Assembly: GCA_022600255.1 (NCBI GenBank)
Contig: JAHZKU010000193.1
Location: forward strand, 1 to 37,750
Direction of reading: 5' to 3'
Source of the DNA: Actinomycetes bacterium
GTDB taxonomy: Bacteria > Actinomycetota > Actinomycetes > S36-B12 > GCA-2699445
DNA: 37,750 bases
In this document: piece after piece, positions 24,801 through 32,951 of the stretch
How positions within the stretch are numbered: the first letter of the stretch is position 1
Layout of the letters: each line of letters opens with the position of its first letter
Translations under genes and position numbers: made by a program
Notes under the pieces: model-generated
The model's database searches: none
Seen by the model: only the letters and a program-made list of their open reading frames with translations
What the model was told of the DNA's origin: nothing

Positions 24801-25745
24801 CTACACCGACCGATACCGGGCCAAAGCCGCCCGATACAACCGGCCGGCGCGATACGAGCTCCTGACGAGGGGTCCGCTCATGACGCCTGCAAAGCCCAAC
24901 TCGGTGGCCCGCTGCTCCCACTGGGTGAATTCCTCAGGCTTGACCCATCTGGCCACTGGATGGTGACCGGGGGAGGGCCGCAGGTACTGGGTGATCGTGA
25001 TCAGATCACAGTCGTGTGCGCGTAGGTCTTCCAGGGCCTGATCGATCTCCGCGTCTTCTTCGCCCATCCCCAGGATCAAATTGGATTTCGTGATCAGACC
25101 GTAGTCATGGGCCGCTTGGATCACCGACAAGGAGCGATCGTAGGCGAAGGCGGGCCGAATACGCCGGAAGAGCCGCGGGACTGTTTCTAGGTTGTGGGCC
25201 AGCACCTCTGGCTGCGCGCTGAATACTTCCTCCAGCAGGACCGGGTTGCCGGAGAAGTCGGGTATCAGCAACTCCACACCGACCGCGCGCGCGGCATGGA
25301 TTCGGCGGACCGTTTCGGCGTACAACCAGGCCCCTTGGTCGGGCAGATCGTCCCGAGCAACACCAGTGACTGTGGCGTAGGCCAGTTCCATGGCTGCGAC
25401 GGACTCGGCCACGCGGGTTGGTTCAGCGGAATCGAGCGGTTCTGGTTTACCGCTGTGTATCTGGCAGAAGTCGCATCTGCGGGAGCATTGGGCGCCGCCG
25501 ATGAGGAAGGTTGCTTCGCGATCCTCCCAGCATTCGTAGATATTGGGGCAACCGGCCTCTTGGCAGACCGTGTTTAGGGCGGCCCCCGATACCCGCTTGC
25601 GCATGTCCAGATACTCCGGCCCGGTGCGGAGTTTGGTCTTGATCCACGCTGGCTTTCGCTCGATCGGTGTCTCGGCGTTCTTGCGCTCGATGCGCAGCAG
25701 CGGCTTTTCGGGCCTGTTCTTGGCCGGTGCGGATTGGTCTGACAC
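24801..25745 (-). CDS. lipA: Lipoyl synthase
   Basis: Radical SAM enzyme that inserts two sulfur atoms into octanoyl groups on E2 or GcvH. The 314-residue product has both iron-sulfur clusters: the auxiliary-cluster Cys61, Cys66 and Cys72 (CQEAGCPNIYECW), and the radical SAM CxxxCxxC at Cys87, Cys91 and Cys94 (CSRRCDFC). The C-terminal RSSYRAG motif supplies the Ser ligand of the auxiliary cluster. The start is GTG 25743-25745, with TAGGCT six bases upstream and no spaced ribosome site. It lies between DUF4191 and a membrane protein, with lipB just beyond. Confidence 0.97.
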   Translation of the reverse strand: MSDQSAPAKNRPEKPLLRIERKNAETPIERKPAWIKTKLRTGPEYLDMRKRVSGAALNTVCQEAGCPNIYECWEDREATFLIGGAQCSRRCDFCQIHSGKPEPLDSAEPTRVAESVAAMELAYATVTGVARDDLPDQGAWLYAETVRRIHAARAVGVELLIPDFSGNPVLLEEVFSAQPEVLAHNLETVPRLFRRIRPAFAYDRSLSVIQAAHDYGLITKSNLILGMGEEDAEIDQALEDLRAHDCDLITITQYLRPSPGHHPVARWVKPEEFTQWEQRATELGFAGVMSGPLVRSSYRAGRLYRAALARYRSV

Positions 25746-25751
25746 CCTCTT

Positions 25752-25757
25752 AGCCTA
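25752..25757 (-). promoter_or_regulatory. Candidate -10 hexamer for leaderless lipA
   Basis: TAGGCT then AAGAGG then GTG on the minus strand. The same TAGGCT hexamer at the same six-base spacing precedes lipB. Confidence 0.45.
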
Positions 25758-25811
25758 CGGCCACACCCCGAATACGCGATCGGCGCGCGGCTAAATATTG
25801 CTGCTGGCGAA

Positions 25812-26684
25812 TCAGCCGGCCGGAGTTGTCCGGGCTGACCGCCTCGCAATTACGGCGACCCCCATCGCAATCACAGCCAACAACAAAGCGACAAGCAGCA
25901 GCGGCCAGATGTTGCCACCGGTGAACGCCTCTGAGATCGCCGAAGACAGCGCTGGTGTCGGGCTTTGCCCGCCCGACTGGCCGCCGAGCAGCAAGGCGAC
26001 CGCTGCCAGGGCTACCCCGATCGCGGCGCCGGCTAGCGCACCAGCCAATGACCCCAACCGAGGGGGAACAAAAACCACGAGCGCCACAACGACCAAAATG
26101 GCCACCGCTAGCACATACCAGCGCGCTTCGGCGGCCGAGCCCAGCCGAGACAGGCTCGCTTCTAAGTCCTCGCCGGAGTTGATGCTGAGTGTCCGATCAC
26201 CAAACAGACCCGCAGCCACGCCGCTGAACTCGCTGAGCGGGCTGTTCGCCACCAGCGGTGCCACCAAGGGTCCGATGCGGACATCGACAATCTCGCCCTG
26301 CACGGTGACATCATCGTTGGGGATTCCCAGGGCCGAATCGGCCAAGCCTTGTCCCAAGAGTGCCGCCCAACTGCTCCAAGCGCTCTGGAATGCCGGAGTG
26401 TCCACCGCAGAACTCGCAGCGTCCGCGAGAGTGTTGGGGTCAATCGATCCGATTAACGAGCCGGAGATACCACCCTGGCTAGTGAGATCCGTTAAGGCCG
26501 CCTCAGTAGCGGATCGAATCTGTGCTTGGACTTCAGCCTGAACGGTCGGATTGGTAATGGCGTTCTGCATGTCGGCCACGAAAGCATCTTGGTCGGTAAG
26601 GCTCGACTGGGCTGCAAAACCGAACGCGGCAAATCCGGACAGCAGCAAGACCACGCCCCAGAGCACAACACGAAGGATCTTCAT
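25812..26684 (-). CDS. Membrane protein of unknown function coupled to lipB
   Basis: A 290-residue protein I cannot assign. Helix 1 (about 4-24) begins MKILRVVLWGVVLLLSGFAAFG. A polar extracytoplasmic domain follows (about 25-180), rich in Ala, Asp, Ser and Thr, with PTVQAEVQAQIRSATEAAL and GPLVAPLVANSPL. Then come three C-terminal helices: about 185-207 (YVLAVAILVVVALVVFVPP), 210-232 and 252-274 (WPLLLVALLLAVIAMGVAVIA), and a basic end. Its ATG overlaps the lipB stop by 4 bases (ATGA), so translation is coupled. The topology of one N-terminal helix, an external domain and three C-terminal helices is reminiscent of uncharacterised actinobacterial integral membrane proteins. A role in lipoylation is not shown. 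Confidence 0.8.
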   Translation of the reverse strand: MKILRVVLWGVVLLLSGFAAFGFAAQSSLTDQDAFVADMQNAITNPTVQAEVQAQIRSATEAALTDLTSQGGISGSLIGSIDPNTLADAASSAVDTPAFQSAWSSWAALLGQGLADSALGIPNDDVTVQGEIVDVRIGPLVAPLVANSPLSEFSGVAAGLFGDRTLSINSGEDLEASLSRLGSAAEARWYVLAVAILVVVALVVFVPPRLGSLAGALAGAAIGVALAAVALLLGGQSGGQSPTPALSSAISEAFTGGNIWPLLLVALLLAVIAMGVAVIARRSARTTPAG

Positions 26685-27475
26685 CTGCGGCTCCCGGATT
26701 GTTTCGGTTGAACCAGCGCTTCTTGCACGGCGTCCGCCACGGCGGCGACGTTCACTTCGATGCCGGCCTCCTGGCTGATAGAGGTGACACCGGCATCAGC
26801 AATCCCGCACGGCACAATCTGATCGGCCCAACCTAGGTCACAGTTGGCGTTGATCGCGAAGCCATGCATCGTGACCCCTTGGGCCACTCGGACGCCAATC
26901 GCGGCGACCTTGCAGGGTTGGCTGTGGCGCTGGTCAGCTGGGATCCAAACGCCGGAACGCTGTTCGATCCGGCAGCCACTCACGCCGAAGTGGGTCAGGA
27001 CGATCATGATCAGGTCTTCTAGTGCCCGTACGTAAGCGACAACATCCAGCCGATGCGGGAGGCGCACAATTGGATAGCCGACCAGTTGGCCCGGGCCATG
27101 CCACGTGATGCGCCCGCCCCGGTCCACCTCGATCACCTTGCTGTCGTCAGTCGGCAGGTCTGTAACCTGGGTGCGCGATCCCGCGGTATAGACCTCGCGA
27201 TGCTCCAGCAACAAGAGCGTGTTCGGGCGTTCTCCGGCGGCCACAGCGTCGTGTAGTTGGCGCTGCAACTGCCAGGCCGCCGCGTAGTCCACCCCGCCAG
27301 CGCCCAAGGGAAGCCGATGGATGCATAACGGCTCACCGGTCAGTGGGCTGGCGGCAGAGGGAAGCTGCGGGACGTCCTGCAAAGAAAGGGACTGAGTTGT
27401 CGAGGGGGGCGAGAGGTCATCCGTCATCGGTGGCGCCTTTGCCTGCGTCATGACTTGGTCGACAACATCGCGCAT
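26681..27475 (-). CDS. lipB: Octanoyltransferase
   Basis: Transfers octanoate from acyl carrier protein to lipoyl domains, the first step of endogenous lipoylation. The 264-residue frame has the conserved RITWHGPGQLVGYPIVRL, the catalytic Lys in PCKVAAIGVRV, TMHGFAINAN, and catalytic Cys223 in IVPCGI followed by GVTSI. The first 45 residues are a non-conserved Ser/Pro/Thr-rich extension, so later in-frame starts (ATG at 27451 or 27427) are possible. ATG 27475 is favoured because TAGGCT lies six bases upstream, a leaderless arrangement shared with lipA. It is first in a run with the membrane protein and lipA, and divergent from the second SulP gene. Confidence 0.95.
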   Translation of the reverse strand: MRDVVDQVMTQAKAPPMTDDLSPPSTTQSLSLQDVPQLPSAASPLTGEPLCIHRLPLGAGGVDYAAAWQLQRQLHDAVAAGERPNTLLLLEHREVYTAGSRTQVTDLPTDDSKVIEVDRGGRITWHGPGQLVGYPIVRLPHRLDVVAYVRALEDLIMIVLTHFGVSGCRIEQRSGVWIPADQRHSQPCKVAAIGVRVAQGVTMHGFAINANCDLGWADQIVPCGIADAGVTSISQEAGIEVNVAAVADAVQEALVQPKQSGSRR

Positions 27476-27481
27476 GGGCTC

Positions 27482-27487
27482 AGCCTA
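27482..27487 (-). promoter_or_regulatory. Candidate -10 hexamer for leaderless lipB
   Basis: TAGGCT, six bases, then ATG at 27475 on the minus strand. It is identical to the lipA hexamer and spacing. Confidence 0.45.
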
Positions 27488-27584
27488 CGCCCGACGCGGT
27501 GGAATTCGCGCGCAGTCGCCGCGCAGCCATACCCGGTGCTGGTACCCGGTGCAGATTTCTGCTGCCTGAACTCGCCATCTTGAG

Positions 27585-27590
27585 TACAGT
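27585..27590 (+). promoter_or_regulatory. Candidate -10 hexamer for leaderless SulP gene
   Basis: TACAGT is followed by CTTGTT and the GTG at 27597. This is a good TANNNT match, and no ribosome site is present. Confidence 0.45.
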
Positions 27591-27596
27591 CTTGTT

Positions 27597-29342
27597 GTGA
27601 ACCCCACCCGAACCGCATCGAGTGGCTCGGGAACCCTTCGGCGCGCCGGCAAGTACGTTCCCATCCTCACTTGGCTGCCTCGTTATCACCGGAACTACCT
27701 GAGCCGAGATGCACTGGCCGGGATTGCGGTGGCTTCGGTGGCGATACCCACAGCGCTGGGCTACGCGGGGATTGCCCGAGTGCCAGTGGAGGTGGGCCTG
27801 TACGCGCTGCCGGCCGCCTTGCTGCTCTACGCGATTTTCGGCTCGTCGCGACAGCTATCCGTTGGACCCTCCTCAACCGTGGCCATCATGTCTGGCTCGG
27901 TGCTGTTGGGGTTGGCCATTGGCGACGACGTAGGCAAAGCCATTGCGCTTTCGGCGGGGCTCGCCCTCTCGGCGGGCTTGTTTCTTGTGATTGCTGGCGC
28001 TCTCCGGCTGGGGTGGGCCACGGACTTCATGTCCAAGCCTGTGGTGACAGGTTTCTCATTCGGACTGGGCATCTCGGTGATCTTGAGTGAGGCGCCAAAC
28101 CTACTGGGCTTGCCGGCCGAGAGCGGCTTGGCGCCAAGTCGGATCATGTGGTTGTTGCAGGACATCGACTTGTGGAATCCGGCCACGCTGCTGGTCGGCG
28201 CGGTGGCGCTGGGAATTGTCTTTGTCGGGAATGCCTTTCTGCCTCGTTGGCCCTGGGCCCTGATCGTGTTGATTCTGGGAATCGCCACCGCCCCGTTGCT
28301 GGATCCGCAATCAAAGGGCATCGCAGTGATTGGCGCGGTGCCGCAAGGGCTCCCGGAGTTTTCGCTCCCGACCTTCACGGGGGCCGACTTTGCTTCCGTA
28401 GTCCTGGGCGGGGCCGCCATCGCGTTGGTGGGGGCTGGCGAGGGTCTTAGCGGGGCGAGGATCTTCGCGGCCCGTGGTGGGTACCGGGTTAACAGCAATC
28501 AAGAATTCGTAGGAATGGGGATGGCCAACATTGGGTCGAGTCTCTCCAGCGGGATGTCGGTGTGCGGCAGCGTCAGCAGAACGGGAACGGCCGCAGCCGC
28601 CGGTGCCAAGACCCAGATGTCCTCCCTGGTGGCCTTAGTTGCGGTCCTAATCGTTCTGGTCGCAGCCACTGAACTGTTGGAGAATCTTCCTAGAGTGGTG
28701 CTTTCCGCCGTGGTGATCCTGAGCGTTTGGTTCCTGCTAGATGTGCGGACGATGCTCCGGTTCCGCGGCGTTCGCCGCAACGACTTCACCGCAGCGTTAA
28801 CCGCATTGGTTGGCGTGCTGGTGGTCGGGCCGCTCTACGGTCTGCTGATAGCAGTCGCGGTGTCGCTGCTGGGTTTGGCGTATCGCTCCAGCCAAGTGCT
28901 GTTGGACCCCATCGGCCGCATCCCTGACGAAGCGGCCGGTTGGGGGGCCTTGGCGGATCATCCGGAACGCAAGGGTGTGCCGGGGCTGCTGATCCTGCGT
29001 CTCGGATCGCCGATCTACTGGGCCAACGCCGCCCGGACTCAAGAGATGATCTTGGAACAGGTCGATGCCCAACCAGATCTGAAGGCGTTGGTGCTGGATT
29101 TGGAGGCCACCGGTCAGCTTGATGTCACATCCGCCGACATGCTGGCAGAGCTCCTGGAAGGGCTGCAAGAACAAGGTATCGGGATGTACTTGGCTCGATT
29201 GCTGCCTTGGGCGCACGAGGTCCTAGTCAAGTCCGGCTTCATGGACGACTTAGGGGAGGACCGATCGTGGCACAGCATTACACAAACAGTCGCGGCCGCC
29301 TGCAGCCAACTCGACCTGCCCGACCCATTCGAGGACGATTGA
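27597..29342 (+). CDS. SulP-family sulfate/anion permease with STAS domain
   Basis: A 581-residue secondary transporter with the classical SulP layout. Residues 1-40 are a basic N-tail ending YHRNYLSRDALAGIAVASVAIPTALGYAGIA. About a dozen membrane helices follow, with VPVEVGLYALPAALLLYAIFG, the LSVGPSSTVAIM substrate loop, VTGFSFGLG, and GMSVCGSVSRTGTAAAAGAKTQMSS. A full STAS domain (about 455-575) follows, with LVLDLEATGQLDVTSADML. It is a different subfamily from the SulP at 19639, and the two share little beyond family motifs. The gene starts at GTG 27597, probably leaderless. It sits between lipB (divergent) and sucB (convergent). Sulfate is a plausible but unproven substrate. Confidence 0.9.
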   Translation: MNPTRTASSGSGTLRRAGKYVPILTWLPRYHRNYLSRDALAGIAVASVAIPTALGYAGIARVPVEVGLYALPAALLLYAIFGSSRQLSVGPSSTVAIMSGSVLLGLAIGDDVGKAIALSAGLALSAGLFLVIAGALRLGWATDFMSKPVVTGFSFGLGISVILSEAPNLLGLPAESGLAPSRIMWLLQDIDLWNPATLLVGAVALGIVFVGNAFLPRWPWALIVLILGIATAPLLDPQSKGIAVIGAVPQGLPEFSLPTFTGADFASVVLGGAAIALVGAGEGLSGARIFAARGGYRVNSNQEFVGMGMANIGSSLSSGMSVCGSVSRTGTAAAAGAKTQMSSLVALVAVLIVLVAATELLENLPRVVLSAVVILSVWFLLDVRTMLRFRGVRRNDFTAALTALVGVLVVGPLYGLLIAVAVSLLGLAYRSSQVLLDPIGRIPDEAAGWGALADHPERKGVPGLLILRLGSPIYWANAARTQEMILEQVDAQPDLKALVLDLEATGQLDVTSADMLAELLEGLQEQGIGMYLARLLPWAHEVLVKSGFMDDLGEDRSWHSITQTVAAACSQLDLPDPFEDD

Positions 29343-29373
29343 GGCAGTCAGTTCCTGCTATCGATGCCGGCAC

Positions 29374-31194
29374 TCAGCCGCCAAGTTCGGGTTCGAACTC
29401 CGCATCCTCTAGTCGTTGCTTGACGGTGCCTAGGAACCGGGCGGCATCCGCGCCGTCCACGATGCGGTGATCGTAGGTTAGCGCGAGGTAGACCATCGAC
29501 CGCACTGCGATCACGCTGCCGCCGTCGGGTCCGGCCACGACCACCGGACGCTGCACCACGGCCCCGGTGCCAAGGATGGCGACTTGAGGCTGGTTGATGA
29601 TGGGTGTATCGAAGAGTGCTCCGCGACTCCCGGTGTTGGTCAGGGTGAAGGTGCCGCCGGAGAGCTCATCGGGTGTGACCCGATTGGTGCGAGTTCGATC
29701 GGCTAGGTCGGCAATTCGCTTCGCGAAACCGGTGACGTTCAGGTCGCCCGCATCTCGAATCACCGGCACCAGGAGGCCCCGTTCGGTATCTACGGCCATT
29801 CCGAGGTGCTCGGCATCGTGATAGGTGACCGTCCCCTGCTTGATATCGACCGAAGCGTTCAGGATCGGGTGCGTTTTCAGCGCGTCAACAACAGCGTTGG
29901 CGAAGAAGGGGAGGAAGGTCAGTTTCAGCCCTTCCCGAGTCTGGAAAGAATCTTTGACCCGGTCTCGTAACTGGGCAATGCGAGTGACATCAACTTCCAC
30001 CACGGTGGTCAACTGGGCGGAAACCTGTAGTGACTCGACCATCCGTTGCGCAATCACGCGCCTGAGTCGAGACATCTTTTCAGTGCGACCGCGCAGCTGG
30101 CCGGGCGCGCTCGGCGTCGGTTGAGTCGGCGCAGCCGCAGGCGGGGCCGCAGCCGGCTTGGCCTTGGCGGATTCCGCCGCAGCGGTGACATCCTGTCGTC
30201 GGATCCGGCCACCAACCCCAGTGCCCTTGACGGTGCTGAGGTCTACACCGTTCTCAGAAGCGAGCTTGCGTACTAGTGGTGTGACATAGGCGGGGCCGGC
30301 GTCAGCGGGTTGCGACTCAGCCGGTGGAGGCGAGCTTGGGACAGGTTCGGGTGCTGCTTTGGTAACTGGCGTCTCCGGTGCGGGCGGCGGTGCTGCTGGG
30401 CTTGGTTCTCGCGAGGTGGGCGCTGGGTTTGCCTCTGCGGATGCGGGTGGGCTTGGTTCCGCCGGGGCTGGCGCTGGCGGTGTCGAGTCTGCGGGCGGGC
30501 TTGTCTGAGCCGCCCCGGTTCCAATACGCGCCAGTTCCCCGCCCACTTCTACGATGTCGTCCTCGTTGGCACTGATGTGCAACAACGTCCCGGCGATCGG
30601 CGCGGGGATCTCGGTATCCACCTTGTCGGTCGAGATCTCCAACAGCGGTTCATCTGCGGCGACCTCGTCACCGACCGCCTTCAGCCAACGGGTGACTGTG
30701 CCCTCTGTGACGCTTTCGCCCAGCTCAGGCAAGAGGACCGCAGTTCCCGTCGCGGCACCAGTTGCGGCTCCTTGCGGACCTGGGGTCGCTGGCGGCATTG
30801 GGCTGGCTGCGGCAGCAGCGGTTGTGGGCGCAGCTGCAGTTGGGGCCGTTGGCGCAGGCTGGCTCGGTTCCCGGGCAGGGTCTTCGGGAGCGGGGGCCGC
30901 CGCCGCGGCAGGGGGTGCCGGTGCTTCAGGCTCCGCGCTTGCCGGGGTTGCTGCCTGTGCGTCTCCGATCTCGGCCAGCACACCACCAACTTCAACGATG
31001 TCGTCCTCGGCTGCTGCAATCGAGAGCAGGGTGCCGCTGGCGGGTGCCGGAATCTCGGTGTCAACCTTGTCTGTTGATACCTCCAGCAGCGGCTCGTCCG
31101 CCTCTACGTGATCGCCAATCTCCTTGAGCCAACGAGTCACCGTGCCTTCCGTGACGCTTTCGCCCAACTGCGGCAGGGTTACTGAGACCGGCAC
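29374..31194 (-). CDS. sucB: 2-oxo acid dehydrogenase E2 (dihydrolipoamide acyltransferase), two lipoyl domains
   Basis: Core acyltransferase of the pyruvate and/or 2-oxoglutarate dehydrogenase complex. The start is GTG 31192-31194, because GGAGGGG lies 6 bases upstream; the ATG at 31209 is inside that ribosome site. 606 residues: lipoyl domain 1 with Lys43 (STDKVDTEIPAP), an Ala/Pro linker, lipoyl domain 2 with Lys191 in the same motif, a second Pro/Ala linker, the E1/E3-binding domain (about 301-335, PLVRKLASENGVDL, GVGGRI), and the catalytic domain ending in DHRIVDG with His576 and Asp580. In actinobacteria this E2 often serves both complexes. It lies downstream of lpd. Confidence 0.95.
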   Translation of the reverse strand: MPVSVTLPQLGESVTEGTVTRWLKEIGDHVEADEPLLEVSTDKVDTEIPAPASGTLLSIAAAEDDIVEVGGVLAEIGDAQAATPASAEPEAPAPPAAAAAPAPEDPAREPSQPAPTAPTAAAPTTAAAAASPMPPATPGPQGAATGAATGTAVLLPELGESVTEGTVTRWLKAVGDEVAADEPLLEISTDKVDTEIPAPIAGTLLHISANEDDIVEVGGELARIGTGAAQTSPPADSTPPAPAPAEPSPPASAEANPAPTSREPSPAAPPPAPETPVTKAAPEPVPSSPPPAESQPADAGPAYVTPLVRKLASENGVDLSTVKGTGVGGRIRRQDVTAAAESAKAKPAAAPPAAAPTQPTPSAPGQLRGRTEKMSRLRRVIAQRMVESLQVSAQLTTVVEVDVTRIAQLRDRVKDSFQTREGLKLTFLPFFANAVVDALKTHPILNASVDIKQGTVTYHDAEHLGMAVDTERGLLVPVIRDAGDLNVTGFAKRIADLADRTRTNRVTPDELSGGTFTLTNTGSRGALFDTPIINQPQVAILGTGAVVQRPVVVAGPDGGSVIAVRSMVYLALTYDHRIVDGADAARFLGTVKQRLEDAEFEPELGG

Positions 31195-31443
31195 TGCGAT
31201 CCCCTCCATTCTGTTAGCAAGTAGTCCGGGAAGGACCACTTGAGCCCGGGTTGCGACGGGCTACCGTCGTGGCGACGTGATCGACTCCGCTGAACCCGCC
31301 CCCACGCGTGCGTCTCCAAGTAGAGTCGTTCGCGATGGACTACCTGAGTACATCCTTGCGCGATGTGCCCCGTTCTGTCAGTTATCTGGGCTGTGTTCAT
31401 TCCCGTGTTGGGTCGGCCCTGTTGGCTCTTACGCCAGGCGAAA
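31195..31443 (-). other. Gap between lpd stop and sucB start
   Basis: This 249-base spacer on the sucB leader side has no credible gene. Frames here overlap the two neighbours only. It probably contains a sucB promoter, but I cannot point to a convincing -35/-10 pair. The ribosome site of sucB is at 31201-31207. Confidence 0.5.
31201..31207 (-). promoter_or_regulatory. Ribosome binding site deciding the sucB GTG start
   Basis: GGAGGGG on the minus strand is six bases upstream of GTG 31194. The alternative ATG at 31209 is part of this site. Confidence 0.8.
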
Positions 31444-32832
31444 TCAAGCATGGGCATGCAGCGGCTTTCCAGCCAGGGCCAAGTGGGCTTCCCCCATGGC
31501 CTCGTTCTGGGTGGGATGGGCATGGATCAGCTTGGCGACATCGATGGGTGTTGCCTCCCAGTTGTAGATCAACTGAGCCTCGCCAATCTGTTCGCCCACT
31601 CGGTCGCCGACAAGGTGTAGGCCAACGACAGGACCATCGTGAACCTGAACCAGTTTCACAAAGCCGGTGGTTCCCAGGATCTGGCTCTTGCCGTTGCCAC
31701 CGAGGTTGTATTCGTAGGCCGTGATGTTGTCGGCGCCGAATTTCTCCTTGGCCTCGGCCTCGGTATAGCCCACAGATGCGACCTCTGGGTGACTGTAAGT
31801 CACTCGGGGAATCCCGATCTCGTCGATTGTGTCCGGTGCTTGGCCGGCGATCTCTTCAGCCACAAAAATGCCCTGTGCGAACCCACGGTGCGCCAGCTGC
31901 AACCCGGGAACCACGTCGCCGACCGCGTAGGTGTTGGGAACGCTCGTTTGGAGGCGGTCGTTCACAATAACCCAGCCCCGATCGACCGTGACACCCGCTT
32001 CTTCAAAACCCATGTCTGTGCTATTCGGCCCTCGGCCAATGGCCACCAGCAAGATGTCCGCTTGGAGTTCGGTGCCATCTTCCAATGCGACCGTGACACC
32101 GGACTTGTCTTGGACAGCCGAGGCGAAGCGCACACCGAGCTTGGACTTGATTTTGCGCTTGCGAAAGGCTCGCTCCATGGCCTTACTGGCCGCGGCATCT
32201 TCATTCGGGACTAGCCGTGGCAACGCTTCCACGATCGTCACATCAACGCCGAAGGAGCGCCAGACGCTGGCGAACTCCACACCGATGACGCCCCCGCCGA
32301 GGATGATGGCACTCTTGGGAATCCAGTCCATCTCAAGTGCCTGATCACTGGTCATGATGCGACCTGCGATTTCCAAGCCGGGCAGTGTCCGGGGGTAGGA
32401 ACCGGTTGCCAGAACCAAGTTGCGCCCCTGCACGATTTGGTCTCCCACGGTGACCGTCTGGGGTCCAGTGACGCGCCCGTCGCCGGTGATGTAGGTGATA
32501 TCGCGACTCTTGACCAACCCTTGGAGGCCCTTGTAGAGGCGTTTGACCACCGAGTCCTTGTACTTGTTCACGTCAGCGATCTCGATGCCCTGGAACTTCG
32601 TCTTGACGCCTACCTGTGCCGAGTCTCGGGCTAGGTCGGCAACCTCGGCGGAGTGAAGTAGGGCCTTGGTCGGAATGCACCCGTTGTGCAGGCAGGTGCC
32701 GCCCAGCTTTCCCTTCTCGATCAGGGCCACCGACAACCCCAACTGAGAAGCGCGCAGGGCACACGCGTAGCCGCCACTACCGCCACCCAGGATCACGACA
32801 TCGAACACTGCTGGAGTTGATGATTCAGCCAC
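31444..32832 (-). CDS. lpd: Dihydrolipoyl dehydrogenase (E3)
   Basis: Flavoprotein that reoxidises dihydrolipoamide with NAD+ in 2-oxo acid dehydrogenases and the glycine cleavage system. The 462-residue product has the FAD-binding GGGSGGYACALRA (16-28), the redox disulfide Cys47/Cys52 in GGTCLHNGCIPTK, NAD-binding ILGGGVIGVEFASVW, a second FAD motif TYAVGDV, and the C-terminal base pair in HAHPTQNE (His439, Glu444). The start is GTG 32830-32832; AAAGAT six bases before it may be a leaderless -10. It lies between pepA and sucB on the same strand. Confidence 0.96.
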   Translation of the reverse strand: MAESSTPAVFDVVILGGGSGGYACALRASQLGLSVALIEKGKLGGTCLHNGCIPTKALLHSAEVADLARDSAQVGVKTKFQGIEIADVNKYKDSVVKRLYKGLQGLVKSRDITYITGDGRVTGPQTVTVGDQIVQGRNLVLATGSYPRTLPGLEIAGRIMTSDQALEMDWIPKSAIILGGGVIGVEFASVWRSFGVDVTIVEALPRLVPNEDAAASKAMERAFRKRKIKSKLGVRFASAVQDKSGVTVALEDGTELQADILLVAIGRGPNSTDMGFEEAGVTVDRGWVIVNDRLQTSVPNTYAVGDVVPGLQLAHRGFAQGIFVAEEIAGQAPDTIDEIGIPRVTYSHPEVASVGYTEAEAKEKFGADNITAYEYNLGGNGKSQILGTTGFVKLVQVHDGPVVGLHLVGDRVGEQIGEAQLIYNWEATPIDVAKLIHAHPTQNEAMGEAHLALAGKPLHAHA

Positions 32833-32951
32833 ATGCCTATCTTTGCATCATCTGTCCACTGGTCAACGGTGACATCACCGAAAGATCCTTCGGCGGGGTC
32901 AAGTCTCGGCCGGTCGGCTGGCAGACCGAGCGACCGTGGCCGATGGCTGGG

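Noticed and set aside
30310..31127. Long plus-strand open frames over sucB
   Set aside because: They are antisense to the Ala/Pro-rich linkers and lipoyl domains. Such repetitive GC-rich coding sequence often opens other frames.
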